Numbered from the stretch's first letter, positions 17,511-27,025 are shown. The stretch: 55,506 nucleotides of DNA from Lachnospiraceae bacterium (GCA_021199495.1 JAJQHY010000088.1:1-55506); one strand, 5' to 3'. Notes: generated by a model from the sequence alone, not told the origin. Numbers and translations are program-made.

Positions 17511-18857
17511 ATGTTTGAAAAATCAGAATTCCTGGAGAAATTAAACAGTCAAAAAGGTGGCGCTGGTCGTCTTCTGCTGGGGATAGACCTGGGCAGAAGC
17601 TATGCCCAGCTGAGCCTTTACACAGAAGAAATGGCAGAACCGATATCTGTTCCGGCCGTCGCGGGTGGGGAGGTTTATGCGTTTCCGGCTGTACTCGCGC
17701 TGTATCGCAGCCGCTTTTACGCTGGATTTGAGGCCGAGCGTATCAGACAGCTTCCTGACGCGGTATGCTTTGAATCTGTGTTTGAGCTGGCGCTTACGGA
17801 GGATCAGGTGACGGCGGGCGGCCGCGTTTACGAGACGAGGGAGCTTTTGCATCATTTCTTACGTCTGTCCCTGCAGCTGATCGGAGAATATGGCAGGGCG
17901 GATCAGGCGGCAGCCGTGATGTTTACCACATATCTGGAGCAGGAGGCTGCGCTGCAGGAGAGGGCTTACAGGATTCTGTCCTATGCTACAGCTCGTTTGT
18001 TTTCCAAAAAGACGAAGATGTATCTGCAGACCCGCTCCGAGACGCTCTTTCATTTTCTGCTTAAGGATCCGGAGAAACTGTGGGAAAATAACGCTCTGAT
18101 TTTTGATTACCAGAAGGAAGGCATGACCGGGTGGTACTGCACCCTGGAGGGCAGTATGGTGCCCAGATCGGTGCATTTTACACGTCTGTCACCCTGCGAA
18201 ATGCCGCCTGTTGCGGACGCAGAAGAGGAACAGCCTTATTTTAAACAGGAGCTGGATGCGGAATTCTGTGCGGTCTTAAAAAATCTGAGCGGCAAATCCT
18301 GCGGAGTGACCTGGCTCATCGGCGAGGGTTTTAAGGGCGACTGGATGGACCGGTCTTTGGATATTCTGCTGGATAACGGCAGGGTGTTTCAGGGCAATCA
18401 GGTGTACAGTCTGGGCGCTTGCCTGACCCTTTTGCAGATGGAAACGGAAGATGAGGCGCTGAAAGGATATGCGTTTTTCAACGATACGGATATCCGCTGG
18501 CATATTGGCTTAAACTGCCGCCGCCAGGGACTGCTGACGGAAAATCTGGCGGAGGAATATGTACCGGTCTTTGAGGTAGGAACCCATGTCGGCAGCTGTC
18601 ATGAGAGAATTTATCTGCTTCCGGACAGGAACGAGGAGCTGGTGATACTGGCACGGTCTGTGCATGACGGGACGATCAAGCGGCTGGATGTTCCGATCGG
18701 GGAGCTGGCGGATAAGCCTCTGGGAGAGAACAGACTTATGGTGGAGTTTGATTTCCTGAATATTTCCACGCTGCAGGTACAGGTTACGGATGTGGGACTT
18801 GGCTCTCTGGTGCCGGGCAGCGGCAAAACCGTGACGCAGACTTTCACGCTGGATTAG
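17511..18857 (+). CDS. Degenerate Hsp70-like protein (DUF5716-like)
   Basis: 448 residues; start ATG 17511, a few bases after AAAGGA. The N-terminus L-L-L-G-I-D-L-G-R-S-Y-A-Q-L matches the phosphate-1 loop of actin/Hsp70 ATPases (G-I-D-L-G-T-T). N-A-L-I-F-D-Y-Q-K-E-G-M-T-G-W resembles the phosphate-2 loop but lacks the D-L-G-G-G glycines. W-L-I-G-E-G-F then N-Q-V-Y-S-L-G-A-C resembles the adenosine region. The C-terminal ~90 residues look like an Hsp70 substrate-binding beta-sandwich (V-E-F-D-F-L-N...V-Q-V-T-D...G-S-G-K). So it is a DnaK-shaped protein with altered nucleotide loops, perhaps weak or inactive as an ATPase. It belongs to the operon 14963-19705. Confidence 0.78.
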   Translation: MFEKSEFLEKLNSQKGGAGRLLLGIDLGRSYAQLSLYTEEMAEPISVPAVAGGEVYAFPAVLALYRSRFYAGFEAERIRQLPDAVCFESVFELALTEDQVTAGGRVYETRELLHHFLRLSLQLIGEYGRADQAAAVMFTTYLEQEAALQERAYRILSYATARLFSKKTKMYLQTRSETLFHFLLKDPEKLWENNALIFDYQKEGMTGWYCTLEGSMVPRSVHFTRLSPCEMPPVADAEEEQPYFKQELDAEFCAVLKNLSGKSCGVTWLIGEGFKGDWMDRSLDILLDNGRVFQGNQVYSLGACLTLLQMETEDEALKGYAFFNDTDIRWHIGLNCRRQGLLTENLAEEYVPVFEVGTHVGSCHERIYLLPDRNEELVILARSVHDGTIKRLDVPIGELADKPLGENRLMVEFDFLNISTLQVQVTDVGLGSLVPGSGKTVTQTFTLD

Positions 18858-18871
18858 ATTAGGAGGCGTGC

Positions 18872-19705
18872 ATGTTTATCAGTGAAAGTGAAACCGCACA
18901 GACGGGATATTATATAGCCGAAATGCAGCTGACGGTCTACAGTCTGGAGGAGCTGGTCTGGGCACTTTGTCATAAAGGCTTTCTTTTAAGTGAGGACTTT
19001 GCAGATGAAGAACTGGCACAGTGGCTGCATACACAGTGCTGCTGCACGGACCTGGCCTATCGTCTGGCGCAGTCTGTGCAGAGAAAGGACGGACTGATTG
19101 CTTTTGTGGTGACGATCCTGCGCTATGCCGGATATGTCTCCGAAAAAGAGATCGAAAGAGTCCGGGAATCATTGAGTGCGGGTGAAAAGTGGTCCTACCT
19201 GGAAAAACGCAAAAAGGAAGGAGACCTGTATCTGGAAGGGCAGAAGTATTATCAGGCGCTTTCCTCTTATCAGAAGCTGATGAGCGAGCTGCCGGAGGGC
19301 GAGGTCAAGCTGCGCGCGTCTCTCTGGCATAATATTGGCGTTGCGCAGGCGAAGCTCTTTCTGTTCGACGCTGCGATGGAGTCGTTTGCCGAGGCTTATC
19401 AGCTGATTCCGGATGAGGATACATTTGCGCAGTGGCTTGCGTGCGCGAGGATTGTGCTGCCGAACCGGGAATACCTGGACTATCTGGGAGAAAATCCGGA
19501 GATCACCGACCAGTCTCTGAAGCTGGAGGAGCAGATCAATAAGCTCACCGGCGCTTTGGAGAGTTCCCCGCAAGGGGAGGAGCTGGAAAAGTTAAAGGAG
19601 TGGCTGACATACGGAAGCGAGGAAGGGGTCTATCTGGCGAGCGGACGTCTCTTAAAGACGCTGATGAAGGATTACCGCCAGTGTTATCAGGAGAACGGAA
19701 GCTGA
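18872..19705 (+). CDS. TPR-containing protein of the Hsp70-like operon
   Basis: 277 residues; ATG follows AGGAGG (18861-18866) by five bases. The N-terminal ~100 residues are helical with a cysteine cluster (Q-C-C-C near residue 55). Residues ~105-200 contain two TPRs (G-D-L-Y-L-E-G-Q-K-Y-Y-Q-A-L and N-I-G-V-A-Q-A-K-L-F-L-F-D-A-A). The last part is a charged helix. No family recognised. TPR proteins often bind Hsp70 tails, which fits the neighbour, but this is inference. No terminator is visible before the purC promoter 19 bases later. Confidence 0.72.
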   Translation: MFISESETAQTGYYIAEMQLTVYSLEELVWALCHKGFLLSEDFADEELAQWLHTQCCCTDLAYRLAQSVQRKDGLIAFVVTILRYAGYVSEKEIERVRESLSAGEKWSYLEKRKKEGDLYLEGQKYYQALSSYQKLMSELPEGEVKLRASLWHNIGVAQAKLFLFDAAMESFAEAYQLIPDEDTFAQWLACARIVLPNREYLDYLGENPEITDQSLKLEEQINKLTGALESSPQGEELEKLKEWLTYGSEEGVYLASGRLLKTLMKDYRQCYQENGS

Positions 19706-19723
19706 AGTGAATATAACTTGAGA

Positions 19724-19752
19724 TTGCAATTTCAGATACTTCGTTATATAAT
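19724..19752 (+). promoter_or_regulatory. purC operon promoter
   Basis: TTGCAA (19724-19729), 17 bp, TATAAT (19747-19752). The short leader has a GC hairpin TCCCC/GGGGA (19773-19785) just before the ribosome site; no purine riboswitch pattern was seen. Confidence 0.8.
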
Positions 19753-19801
19753 TGTTGAGGTTTGATTACAATTCCCCACCGGGGACGAGAGGAGAATTTT
19801 T

Positions 19802-20506
19802 ATGAAGAAACTGGAACAGCTCTACGAGGGCAAGGCGAAAAAGGTATTTGCAACGGATGATCCGGATATCGTGATCGTGGATTACAAGGACGACGCGACC
19901 GCGTTTAACGGTGAGAAAAAGGGTACCATCGTGGGTAAGGGTGTCATCAACAATAAGATGACCAACCATATTTTCCAGATTCTGGAAAAAGAAGGGGTGC
20001 CGACGCACTATGTCGAGCAGTTAAGTGACCGCGAGACCGCCGTGAAAAAGGTGGAGATCGTACCGCTTGAGGTAATCGTGAGAAACGTAGCGGCCGGAAG
20101 CTTTTCCAAAAGACTCGGCGTTCCGGAGGGTGTTGTTCTCAAAGAGCCGACCATTGAGTTTTCCTATAAAAATGACGCGCTGGGTGATCCGCTGATCAAC
20201 AGCTATTTCGCGGTAGCCCTGGATCTGGCGACCTGGGAAGAGATTGAGATCATCAAAAAGTATACCTTCAAGGTCAATGAGGTGCTGAAGGCGTATTTTC
20301 TGCAGGCCGGGATCAAGCTGATTGATTTCAAGATCGAGTTCGGCCGTTATCATGGACAGATCATCTTAGCGGATGAGACAAGCCCCGACACCTGCCGTCT
20401 GTGGGATGTCGAGACCAACGAAAAACTGGACAAGGACCGTTTCCGCAGAGACTTAGGAAACGTGGAGGAAGCCTACAACGAAGTATTTGAACGCCTGGGG
20501 TTATAA
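19802..20506 (+). CDS. purC: SAICAR synthase
   Basis: Joins aspartate to CAIR using ATP, making SAICAR in purine synthesis. The 234-residue product begins [13 protein letters not shown], the family hallmark, and contains [12 protein letters not shown] near the C-terminus. Length is typical of bacterial PurC. GAGAGGAG precedes the ATG. It is the first gene of a block that continues three bases later with purF. Confidence 0.97.
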   Translation: MKKLEQLYEGKAKKVFATDDPDIVIVDYKDDATAFNGEKKGTIVGKGVINNKMTNHIFQILEKEGVPTHYVEQLSDRETAVKKVEIVPLEVIVRNVAAGSFSKRLGVPEGVVLKEPTIEFSYKNDALGDPLINSYFAVALDLATWEEIEIIKKYTFKVNEVLKAYFLQAGIKLIDFKIEFGRYHGQIILADETSPDTCRLWDVETNEKLDKDRFRRDLGNVEEAYNEVFERLGL

Positions 20507-20509
20507 AAT

Positions 20510-21958
20510 ATGCCATTTTACTTAAACGACACCTCCGCGGCGGATGACAGCCTGCACGAGGAGTGCGGTGTGATGGCCGCGTATGACTTTGACGGAGGCA
20601 GTGTGTCCGGCAGTATCTATTATGGACTTTTAGCCTTACAGCATCGCGGCCAGGAGAGCTGCGGCATTGCCGTCAGCAACACCTCGGCCGATGGCTGCAG
20701 GGTCTTAAGCCACCGCGATATGGGACTTTTGAGCGAAGCGTTTGACGCTGCGAAGCTGGATTCGCTGAAGGGAAATATCGGCGTGGGACATGTGCGCTAT
20801 TCCACAGCCGGCAGTTCCACCAGAGAGAATGCCCAGCCCCTTGTGTTAAATTATATCAAGGGAACGTTGGGACTGGCGCACAACGGCAATCTGATTAACG
20901 CCCCTGAACTGCGCAATGAGCTCGCATACAGCGGCGCGATTTTCCAGACCACCATTGATTCCGAGCTGATCGCCTATCTGATCGCGCGGGAGAGGGTGAA
21001 TCAACCAACCATTGAAAAGGCGGTCAGTGCCGCCATGAAAAAGATCAAGGGGGCTTATTCCCTGGTGATCATGTCCCCCAGAAAGATTATCGGCGTCCGG
21101 GATCCCTTTGGCTTCAGGCCGTTGTGTATCGGCGTAAGGGACAATACTTATTTCCTGGCCAGCGAGAGCTGTGCCCTGGACACCATCGGAGCTGATTTTA
21201 TCCGTGATGTGGAGCCGGGGGAAATTGTCACGATTACCCCGAAATACGGTATTCAGTCCGATCGTTCCAACTGTATTCCCAGAGAACAACACGCGAGATG
21301 TATCTTTGAATATATTTATTTTGCGAGGGCAGACTCTGTGCTTGACGGCATGAGTGTGTACAATTCACGCATGCTTGCCGGCAAATATCTGGCGATGGAT
21401 TCGCCTGTGGATGCGGATATGGTGGTGGGTGTTCCGGAATCAGGCAATGTGGCCGCCATGGGCTACGCCGCGCAGTCCGGGATTCCTTATGGTACCGCTT
21501 TTGTGAAAAACAGCTATATCGGCCGGACCTTCATTAAGCCCCGTCAGAAAAACAGAGAAAACAGCGTGCAGGTCAAATTAAATGTCCTGCGGGACGCGGT
21601 GCAGGGCAAGCGGATCATTATGGTGGATGATTCGATCGTGCGCGGCACGACGTCGAATCAGATTGTATCCATGCTGCGTGAGATGGGAGCCAAAGAGGTA
21701 CACATGCGCATCAGTTCGCCTCCGTTTTTATGGCCGTGCTATTTTGGCACGGATGTGCCGGCGAGAGAGCAGCTGATCGCTTATAACCGCACCATTCCTG
21801 AAATCTGTAAGGTGATCGGCGCGGATTCACTTGATTATCTGAAAATTGAGAGACTGCCTGAAATCGCGGGCGGCCTGGAGATCTGCAACGGCTGCTTTAC
21901 GGGCCATTATCCCCTGGATCCGCCGGTTGAGGATATCAGAGGTGACTTCGAAAAATAA
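20510..21958 (+). CDS. purF: Amidophosphoribosyltransferase
   Basis: First committed step of purine synthesis: PRPP plus glutamine to phosphoribosylamine. 482 residues of the Bacillus-type, iron-sulfur class. An 18-residue propeptide precedes the catalytic cysteine (H-E-E-C-G-V, Cys19). Likely 4Fe-4S ligands are in A-R-C-I-F-E-Y, W-P-C-Y-F-G and I-C-N-G-C-F-T-G. The PRPP loop is I-M-V-D-D-S-I-V-R-G-T-T. It starts three bases after purC without a strong separate ribosome site, so translation may be coupled. Confidence 0.97.
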   Translation: MPFYLNDTSAADDSLHEECGVMAAYDFDGGSVSGSIYYGLLALQHRGQESCGIAVSNTSADGCRVLSHRDMGLLSEAFDAAKLDSLKGNIGVGHVRYSTAGSSTRENAQPLVLNYIKGTLGLAHNGNLINAPELRNELAYSGAIFQTTIDSELIAYLIARERVNQPTIEKAVSAAMKKIKGAYSLVIMSPRKIIGVRDPFGFRPLCIGVRDNTYFLASESCALDTIGADFIRDVEPGEIVTITPKYGIQSDRSNCIPREQHARCIFEYIYFARADSVLDGMSVYNSRMLAGKYLAMDSPVDADMVVGVPESGNVAAMGYAAQSGIPYGTAFVKNSYIGRTFIKPRQKNRENSVQVKLNVLRDAVQGKRIIMVDDSIVRGTTSNQIVSMLREMGAKEVHMRISSPPFLWPCYFGTDVPAREQLIAYNRTIPEICKVIGADSLDYLKIERLPEIAGGLEICNGCFTGHYPLDPPVEDIRGDFEK

Positions 21959-21972
21959 ACGGAGGAAAAATT

Positions 21973-23406
21973 ATGCCCAATGACAGATATGTAAGTCCCC
22001 TGTCGGAACGCTACGCCAGCAAGGAGATGCAGTACATTTTCTCACCCGACATGAAATTCAGCACCTGGAGAAGACTCTGGGTGGCTCTGGCGGAGACGGA
22101 AATGGAGCTGGGCCTGCCGATCACGCAGGAACAGATCGACGAGATGAAGGCTCACATCACCGATATCAACTATGACGTGGCAAAAGCGCGGGAGAAGGAA
22201 GTCCGCCACGATGTCATGAGCCATGTGTATGCCTACGGCGTGCAGTGCCCAAAGGCGAAGGGCATCATTCACCTGGGGGCCACTTCCTGCTATGTCGGAG
22301 ACAATACGGATATTATTGTCATGAGAGAGGCCTTACGCCTGGTGCGCAAAAAGCTGATCAACGTTCTGGCCGAGCTGGCAAAGTTCGCGGACCGCTATAA
22401 GGATCTGCCGACCCTGGCCTTCACGCATTTCCAGCCGGCGCAGCCTACCACGGTGGGAAAGCGCGCGGCGCTCTGGATGCAGGAGTTCATGCTGGATCTG
22501 GAGGATCTGGATTATGTGCTCGGCAGCCTGAAGCTTTTGGGCTCCAAGGGCACCACCGGTACACAGGCTTCCTTCCTGGAGTTATTTAACGGTGATCAGG
22601 AGACGATTGACAAAATCGATCCCATGATCGCGCAGAAGATGGGCTTCAAAGAGTGTTATCCGGTTTCCGGCCAGACCTATTCCCGTAAAGTGGATACCCG
22701 TGTTATGAATGTGCTTGCCGGAATTGCCGCCAGCGCGCACAAGATGAGCAATGATATACGTCTTCTGCAGCATTTAAAGGAGGTGGAGGAGCCCTTTGAG
22801 AAGAGTCAGATCGGTTCTTCTGCCATGGCTTATAAGAGAAATCCCATGCGCAGTGAGCGCATTGCCTCTTTAAGCCGCTATGTGATGGTGGACGCCATGA
22901 ATCCGGCAATTACCTCCGCAACGCAGTGGTTTGAGAGAACATTAGACGATTCGGCGAACAAGCGTCTGTCCATTCCGGAGGGCTTCCTTGCGGTGGACGG
23001 TATTCTGGATCTGTGTCTGAATGTTGTGGACGGCCTGGTCGTTTATGAGAAAGTCATTGAGAAGCACATCATGAGCGAGCTGCCTTTCATGGCGACTGAG
23101 AATATCATGATGGACGCGGTCAAGCGCGGCGGTGACCGTCAGGAGCTGCACGAGCGCATCCGCAACCTTTCCATGGAAGCGGGTCGCAATGTGAAGGAAA
23201 AGGGTCTGGACAATAACCTGCTGGAGCTGATCGCCGCAGATGAAACCTTTGGCCTTTCCTTAGAGGAGCTTCAGGCCTGTATGGAGCCATCCCACTATGT
23301 GGGACGGGCGAAGGAGCAGACGGAGCGCTTTTTATTAAACGTGGTGCAGCCGGTGCTGGATGCAAACAGGGACATTCTTGGCGTGAAGGCTGATATTTCC
23401 GTTTGA
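21973..23406 (+). CDS. purB: Adenylosuccinate lyase
   Basis: Cleaves SAICAR and adenylosuccinate, releasing fumarate; acts in both the IMP and AMP branches. 477 residues with the fumarase/ASL signature G-S-S-A-M-A-Y-K-R-N-P-M-R-S-E near residue 275 and H-L-G-A-T-S-C-Y near residue 97. GGAGGAAAA is the ribosome site. It follows purF by 14 bases in the same transcript. Confidence 0.97.
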   Translation: MPNDRYVSPLSERYASKEMQYIFSPDMKFSTWRRLWVALAETEMELGLPITQEQIDEMKAHITDINYDVAKAREKEVRHDVMSHVYAYGVQCPKAKGIIHLGATSCYVGDNTDIIVMREALRLVRKKLINVLAELAKFADRYKDLPTLAFTHFQPAQPTTVGKRAALWMQEFMLDLEDLDYVLGSLKLLGSKGTTGTQASFLELFNGDQETIDKIDPMIAQKMGFKECYPVSGQTYSRKVDTRVMNVLAGIAASAHKMSNDIRLLQHLKEVEEPFEKSQIGSSAMAYKRNPMRSERIASLSRYVMVDAMNPAITSATQWFERTLDDSANKRLSIPEGFLAVDGILDLCLNVVDGLVVYEKVIEKHIMSELPFMATENIMMDAVKRGGDRQELHERIRNLSMEAGRNVKEKGLDNNLLELIAADETFGLSLEELQACMEPSHYVGRAKEQTERFLLNVVQPVLDANRDILGVKADISV

Positions 23407-23528
23407 TTCGGGAGAAGTAAGACAGATAAAGGGGACATTTCCCTGCTATCAAACTATATTATATTCCCTGCGGCGTTATCTGCTTGCGGTGTCAAGCTGT
23501 ATCTGCCGGGGAAAAGGAGAAGAGCATT

Positions 23529-24821
23529 ATGGTAAAAGCAGTAGTAGGAGCCAACTGGGGCGATGAGGGCAAGGGTAAAATCACGGACATGATGGCCGAG
23601 AACGCCGACATCGTCATCCGCTTTCAGGGCGGCGCAAACGCGGGACATACCATCAAGAATTCCTATGGCAAGTTCGCGCTGCATTCTCTGCCGAGCGGTG
23701 TGTTTTACGGCCATACCACCAATATTATCGGAAATGGGGTGGCACTGAATATTCCGATTCTGTTCGGAGAGATTCAGTCCCTGGTGGAGAAAGGGGTGCC
23801 AATGCCGCATATTCTGGTCAGCGACCGCTGCCAGATTGTCATGCCCTACCATGTGCTTTTTGACCAGTATGAGGAGGAGCGCCTGGGTAAAAAGGCTTTC
23901 GGTTCCACCAAATCCGGGATCGCACCCTTTTATTCCGACAAATATGCCAAGATCGGTTTCCAGGTCAGCGAGCTTTTTGACGAGGATCTGCTTCAGGAGA
24001 AGGTGGAAAGTACGGTTTCCTATAAAAACGTGATTCTGGAGCATGTTTATCATAAGCCGACAATCAATCCTGATGAGCTGCTGGAAACCTTACACCAGTA
24101 CCGGGACATGGTAGCTCCTTATGTATGTGATGTCAGCGCATTCCTGGACAAAGCGCTAAAGGAAGGCAAGACGATTCTGTTGGAGGGACAGCTTGGAACC
24201 TTAAAGGATCCGGATCATGGGATTTATCCCATGGTGACTTCTTCCTCCACGCTGGCGGCTTACGGCGCGATCGGGGCGGGTATTCCTCCTTATGAAATCA
24301 GTCAGATCGTTACGGTTTGTAAGGCCTATTCCTCCGCAGTGGGTGCGGGTGACTTCGTATCCGAGATTTTCGGAGAGAAGGCTGAGGAGCTGCGCAGACG
24401 CGGTGGTGACGGCGGCGAGTACGGTGCGACGACCGGACGTCCCAGACGTGTGGGCTGGTTTGACTGTGTGGCCAGCAAATATGGCTGCCGCCTGCAGGGT
24501 ACCACAGATGTTGCCTTTTCTGTGCTGGACGTGCTGGGGTATCTGGACGAAATCCCGGTGTGTGTAGGCTATGACATTGAGGGGGAGATCACGACGGATT
24601 TCCCGGTGACTGTGAAGCTGAACAGAGCGAAACCTGTCTGGAAGGTGCTGCCGGGCTGGAAATGTGATATCGCCGGTATCCGCAGCTACGAGGAGCTGCC
24701 GCAGGCCTGCAGGGATTATGTGGAGTTTATTGAGGAGCAGATCGGATATCCCATTACCATGATCAGCAATGGGCCATCCAGATCGGATATTATTTACAGA
24801 GAAAGCCCGCTGAAAAAATGA
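23529..24821 (+). CDS. purA: Adenylosuccinate synthase
   Basis: Converts IMP and aspartate to adenylosuccinate using GTP. ATG 23529 is chosen (M-V-K-A-V-V-G-A-N-W-G-D-E-G-K-G-K), with AAAGGAGAAG upstream; the longer frame from 23484 has no support. 430 residues, normal length; G-G-A-N-A-G-H-T and the C-terminal G-P-S-R-S-D are present. The 122 bases after purB contain a small inverted repeat (GATA...TATC, 23425-23450) but no clear promoter, so purA is probably expressed with purB or from a weak promoter. Confidence 0.97.
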   Translation: MVKAVVGANWGDEGKGKITDMMAENADIVIRFQGGANAGHTIKNSYGKFALHSLPSGVFYGHTTNIIGNGVALNIPILFGEIQSLVEKGVPMPHILVSDRCQIVMPYHVLFDQYEEERLGKKAFGSTKSGIAPFYSDKYAKIGFQVSELFDEDLLQEKVESTVSYKNVILEHVYHKPTINPDELLETLHQYRDMVAPYVCDVSAFLDKALKEGKTILLEGQLGTLKDPDHGIYPMVTSSSTLAAYGAIGAGIPPYEISQIVTVCKAYSSAVGAGDFVSEIFGEKAEELRRRGGDGGEYGATTGRPRRVGWFDCVASKYGCRLQGTTDVAFSVLDVLGYLDEIPVCVGYDIEGEITTDFPVTVKLNRAKPVWKVLPGWKCDIAGIRSYEELPQACRDYVEFIEEQIGYPITMISNGPSRSDIIYRESPLKK

Positions 24822-25164
24822 ATGGACGGACTCCATCCGGCGTCATGTACATTCTTAAAAGTATGATTTTTGAAAAAGCAGCTGCAGTATGGTTACTCAT
24901 TTGCGTACCTGCACAGCAACACACTTGATAGCATTTCAGGATGTCGGAAGTGCTCTGACAGCACTTCCGGCACTCATATATCATTAATAACAGCAATATT
25001 CCTTTTATCACTTTCCATTATGAATTTACACCGAAAGGACGTTTGCTTCTGTTTAAGCGAAACGTTCTTTGCGGTATTATGATCCGGGAGAAAAATCAGA
25101 TGATTCATATCAGTCGGCGAACCCGGATTCGGGATATTTTTACATTGCAGAGGGAGGATTTTTT
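24822..25164 (+). other. Gene-free rho leader region with three hairpins
   Basis: No credible gene of normal size. It holds (1) a perfect 10-bp inverted repeat CGGAAGTGCT/AGCACTTCCG (24945-24969, 5-base loop); (2) an imperfect hairpin 25036-25068 (AGGACGTTT... / ...AAACGTTCT) followed by TTT; (3) GATCCGGG (25081-25088) able to pair with CCCGGATT (25122-25129). The last pairing competes with a small CCCG/CGGG hairpin (25122-25133) that is followed by TTTTT, a layout like an antiterminator and terminator. A weak TTG-started frame of 70 codons here was rejected. Confidence 0.5.
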
Positions 25165-25191
25165 ATGAAGACAGAGGGAGACAATCAATGA
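25165..25191 (+). CDS. 8-codon upstream ORF overlapping the rho start
   Basis: ATG at 25165, seven bases after the best ribosome site of the region (AGGGAGG, 25151-25157), encodes M-K-T-E-G-D-N-Q and stops in the ATGA that also holds the rho ATG (25188). This is the geometry of translational coupling; rho's own site (GAGGGAG, 25174-25180) lies inside this frame. Confidence 0.5.
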   Translation: MKTEGDNQ

Positions 25192-26882
25192 GGGAAAAAT
25201 ATGAGTCGCTGAGCCTGGCCGAGTTAAAGGAGGTCGCGAAATTCAGAGGACTGCGCGGTGTTTCCGCCATGAAAAAAGCGGATCTGGTGGACGCCATGCT
25301 GAAGCTGGATGAGGAACTGAAACAGAAAGAGGAAGAGGAGAAAAAAGCTTCTGAAAATACAGAGCCTGAAAGAAACACGCAAAGCAGGCCGCAAACAGGC
25401 AGACAGGCGATGAACCGCCAGCCCGGTAAAAGAGTGCCCGGCCGGCCGGGAGGGAGAGTATCCGCGTCCGGTTCTTATGGGAACCGTTTGGCTGGTAATC
25501 ATGATGAAAATAAGACCGAGAGAAGACCGAGCGGAGACAGAACAGTACAGACAGCCACGCCTGATACGAGAACAGCACAGTCTGCCGTGGATGATGTCAG
25601 AACGGAGCAACCGCCCGTGTCCGATGGCAGGATCGAGTACGTAGCGCATACACAGCCTGCTGCGCAGATACAGACAGAGGAGGCAGCCGCTTCACAGGCG
25701 GAATTTGAGCAGCCAACGTTTCGGAAATCTTTTGAGAACGGCGGTTCCGAATTAGACAGCGGTGTGGAGGCACGCGGTATTTTAGAGGTGATGCCGGACG
25801 GATTCGGCTTTATCAGAAGCGATAATTATATGCCGGGAGACCAGGATGTCTATGTGTCCCCAAATCAGATCCGCCGCTTCAATTTAAAGACCGGCGATGT
25901 GCTTTGCGGCAATACCCGCGTGAAGATCGACAAGGAAAAATATCGTGCCCTGCTGTATGTCAAGACGGTCAACGGATATAACCCGGATGTGGTGGCAAAA
26001 CGCCCGAATTTTGAGGATCTGACACCGATTTTCCCGGATGAGCGTCTGGTGATGGAGCATCCAGGCTGCAGCGTGGCCATGCGGGTAATGGATCTTTTAA
26101 GTCCCGTGGGAAAGGGACAGCGTGGCATGATTGTTTCCCCACCCAAAGCCGGCAAGACGACCCTCTTAAAGGCGGTGGCGCAGTCCCTCATTCACAATAA
26201 TCCGGATGTACATCTGATCATTCTGCTGATCGATGAGCGTCCTGAGGAAGTGACTGATATGAAGGAGGCTATTCAGGGACATAACGTGGAGGTTATCCAT
26301 TCTACCTTTGACGAGTCCCCCGAGCATCATAAGCGTGTGGCGGAGATGACCATCGGCCGCGCCAAAAGGCTCGTGGAGCAGAAGCAGGATGTGTGCATTC
26401 TCTTAGACAGCATCACCAGACTGACCCGGGCTTACAACCTGACGGTTGTGCCCAGCGGACGTACGCTTTCCGGCGGTCTCGATCCGGCGGCTCTGTATAT
26501 GCCGAAACGTTTCTTCGGCGCAGCCAGAAACATGCGGGAGGGCGGCAGCCTGACCATTCTGGCGACGGCGCTTGTGGAAACCGGTTCCAAGATGGACGAT
26601 GTGGTGTATGAGGAATTCAAGGGCACCGGCAACATGGAGATCATTCTCGACCGTAAATTGTCAGAAAAGCGGATTTTCCCGGCGATCGACATTCCCAGAT
26701 CCAGCACCAGAAGAGAGGATCTGCTTTTATCAAAGGAAGAGCAGGAGGCCGTGACGATTTTGCGGCGCGGCTTAAACGGCATGAAGCCGGAGGAGGCGGT
26801 GGACCGTATCCTGGAGCTGTTCAGCCGCACACGCAGCAATGATGAGTTCGTGCAGATTGTGAGAAAGCAGAGAATCTTCTGA
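25188..26882 (+). CDS. rho: Transcription termination factor Rho
   Basis: Hexameric RNA helicase that ends transcription. 564 residues, about 145 longer than the E. coli protein. Residues ~1-45 are the Rho N-terminal helical domain; ~50-190 are a Q/R/E/T-rich, disordered-looking linker absent from short Rhos; ~195-265 the RNA-binding cold-shock-like domain (G-F-G-F-I-R, D-V-Y-V-S); ~290-560 the ATPase with Walker A P-P-K-A-G-K-T-T and Walker B L-I-D-E-R-P-E-E-V. It is preceded by a coupled 8-codon ORF and a long structured leader, consistent with the autoregulation known for rho genes. Confidence 0.97.
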   Translation: MREKYESLSLAELKEVAKFRGLRGVSAMKKADLVDAMLKLDEELKQKEEEEKKASENTEPERNTQSRPQTGRQAMNRQPGKRVPGRPGGRVSASGSYGNRLAGNHDENKTERRPSGDRTVQTATPDTRTAQSAVDDVRTEQPPVSDGRIEYVAHTQPAAQIQTEEAAASQAEFEQPTFRKSFENGGSELDSGVEARGILEVMPDGFGFIRSDNYMPGDQDVYVSPNQIRRFNLKTGDVLCGNTRVKIDKEKYRALLYVKTVNGYNPDVVAKRPNFEDLTPIFPDERLVMEHPGCSVAMRVMDLLSPVGKGQRGMIVSPPKAGKTTLLKAVAQSLIHNNPDVHLIILLIDERPEEVTDMKEAIQGHNVEVIHSTFDESPEHHKRVAEMTIGRAKRLVEQKQDVCILLDSITRLTRAYNLTVVPSGRTLSGGLDPAALYMPKRFFGAARNMREGGSLTILATALVETGSKMDDVVYEEFKGTGNMEIILDRKLSEKRIFPAIDIPRSSTRREDLLLSKEEQEAVTILRRGLNGMKPEEAVDRILELFSRTRSNDEFVQIVRKQRIF

Positions 26883-26927
26883 GTGGCTGAGAATAGTAAC
26901 GGAATGTAAAAAATTTTAAAAAATCTC

Positions 26928-26981
26928 TTGCAAAATAAGTATAGGTCTGCTATCATGAATAAGCTGTCTGTTTTAAGACAG
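26928..26981 (+). promoter_or_regulatory. rpmE promoter and leader hairpin
   Basis: TTGCAA (26928-26933), 17 bp, TATCAT (26951-26956) with extended TG. Just downstream CTGTCT/AGACAG (26964-26969 / 26976-26981) forms a 6-bp hairpin at about the start of the transcript. Confidence 0.7.
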
Positions 26982-27025
26982 TAAGGATGAGAACGACTAT
27001 TTATCATATAGAGAGGTGAATTACG

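Noticed and set aside
24870-25082. 70-codon frame in the rho leader
   Set aside because: TTG start without ribosome site, and it crosses two strong inverted repeats; composition not gene-like.
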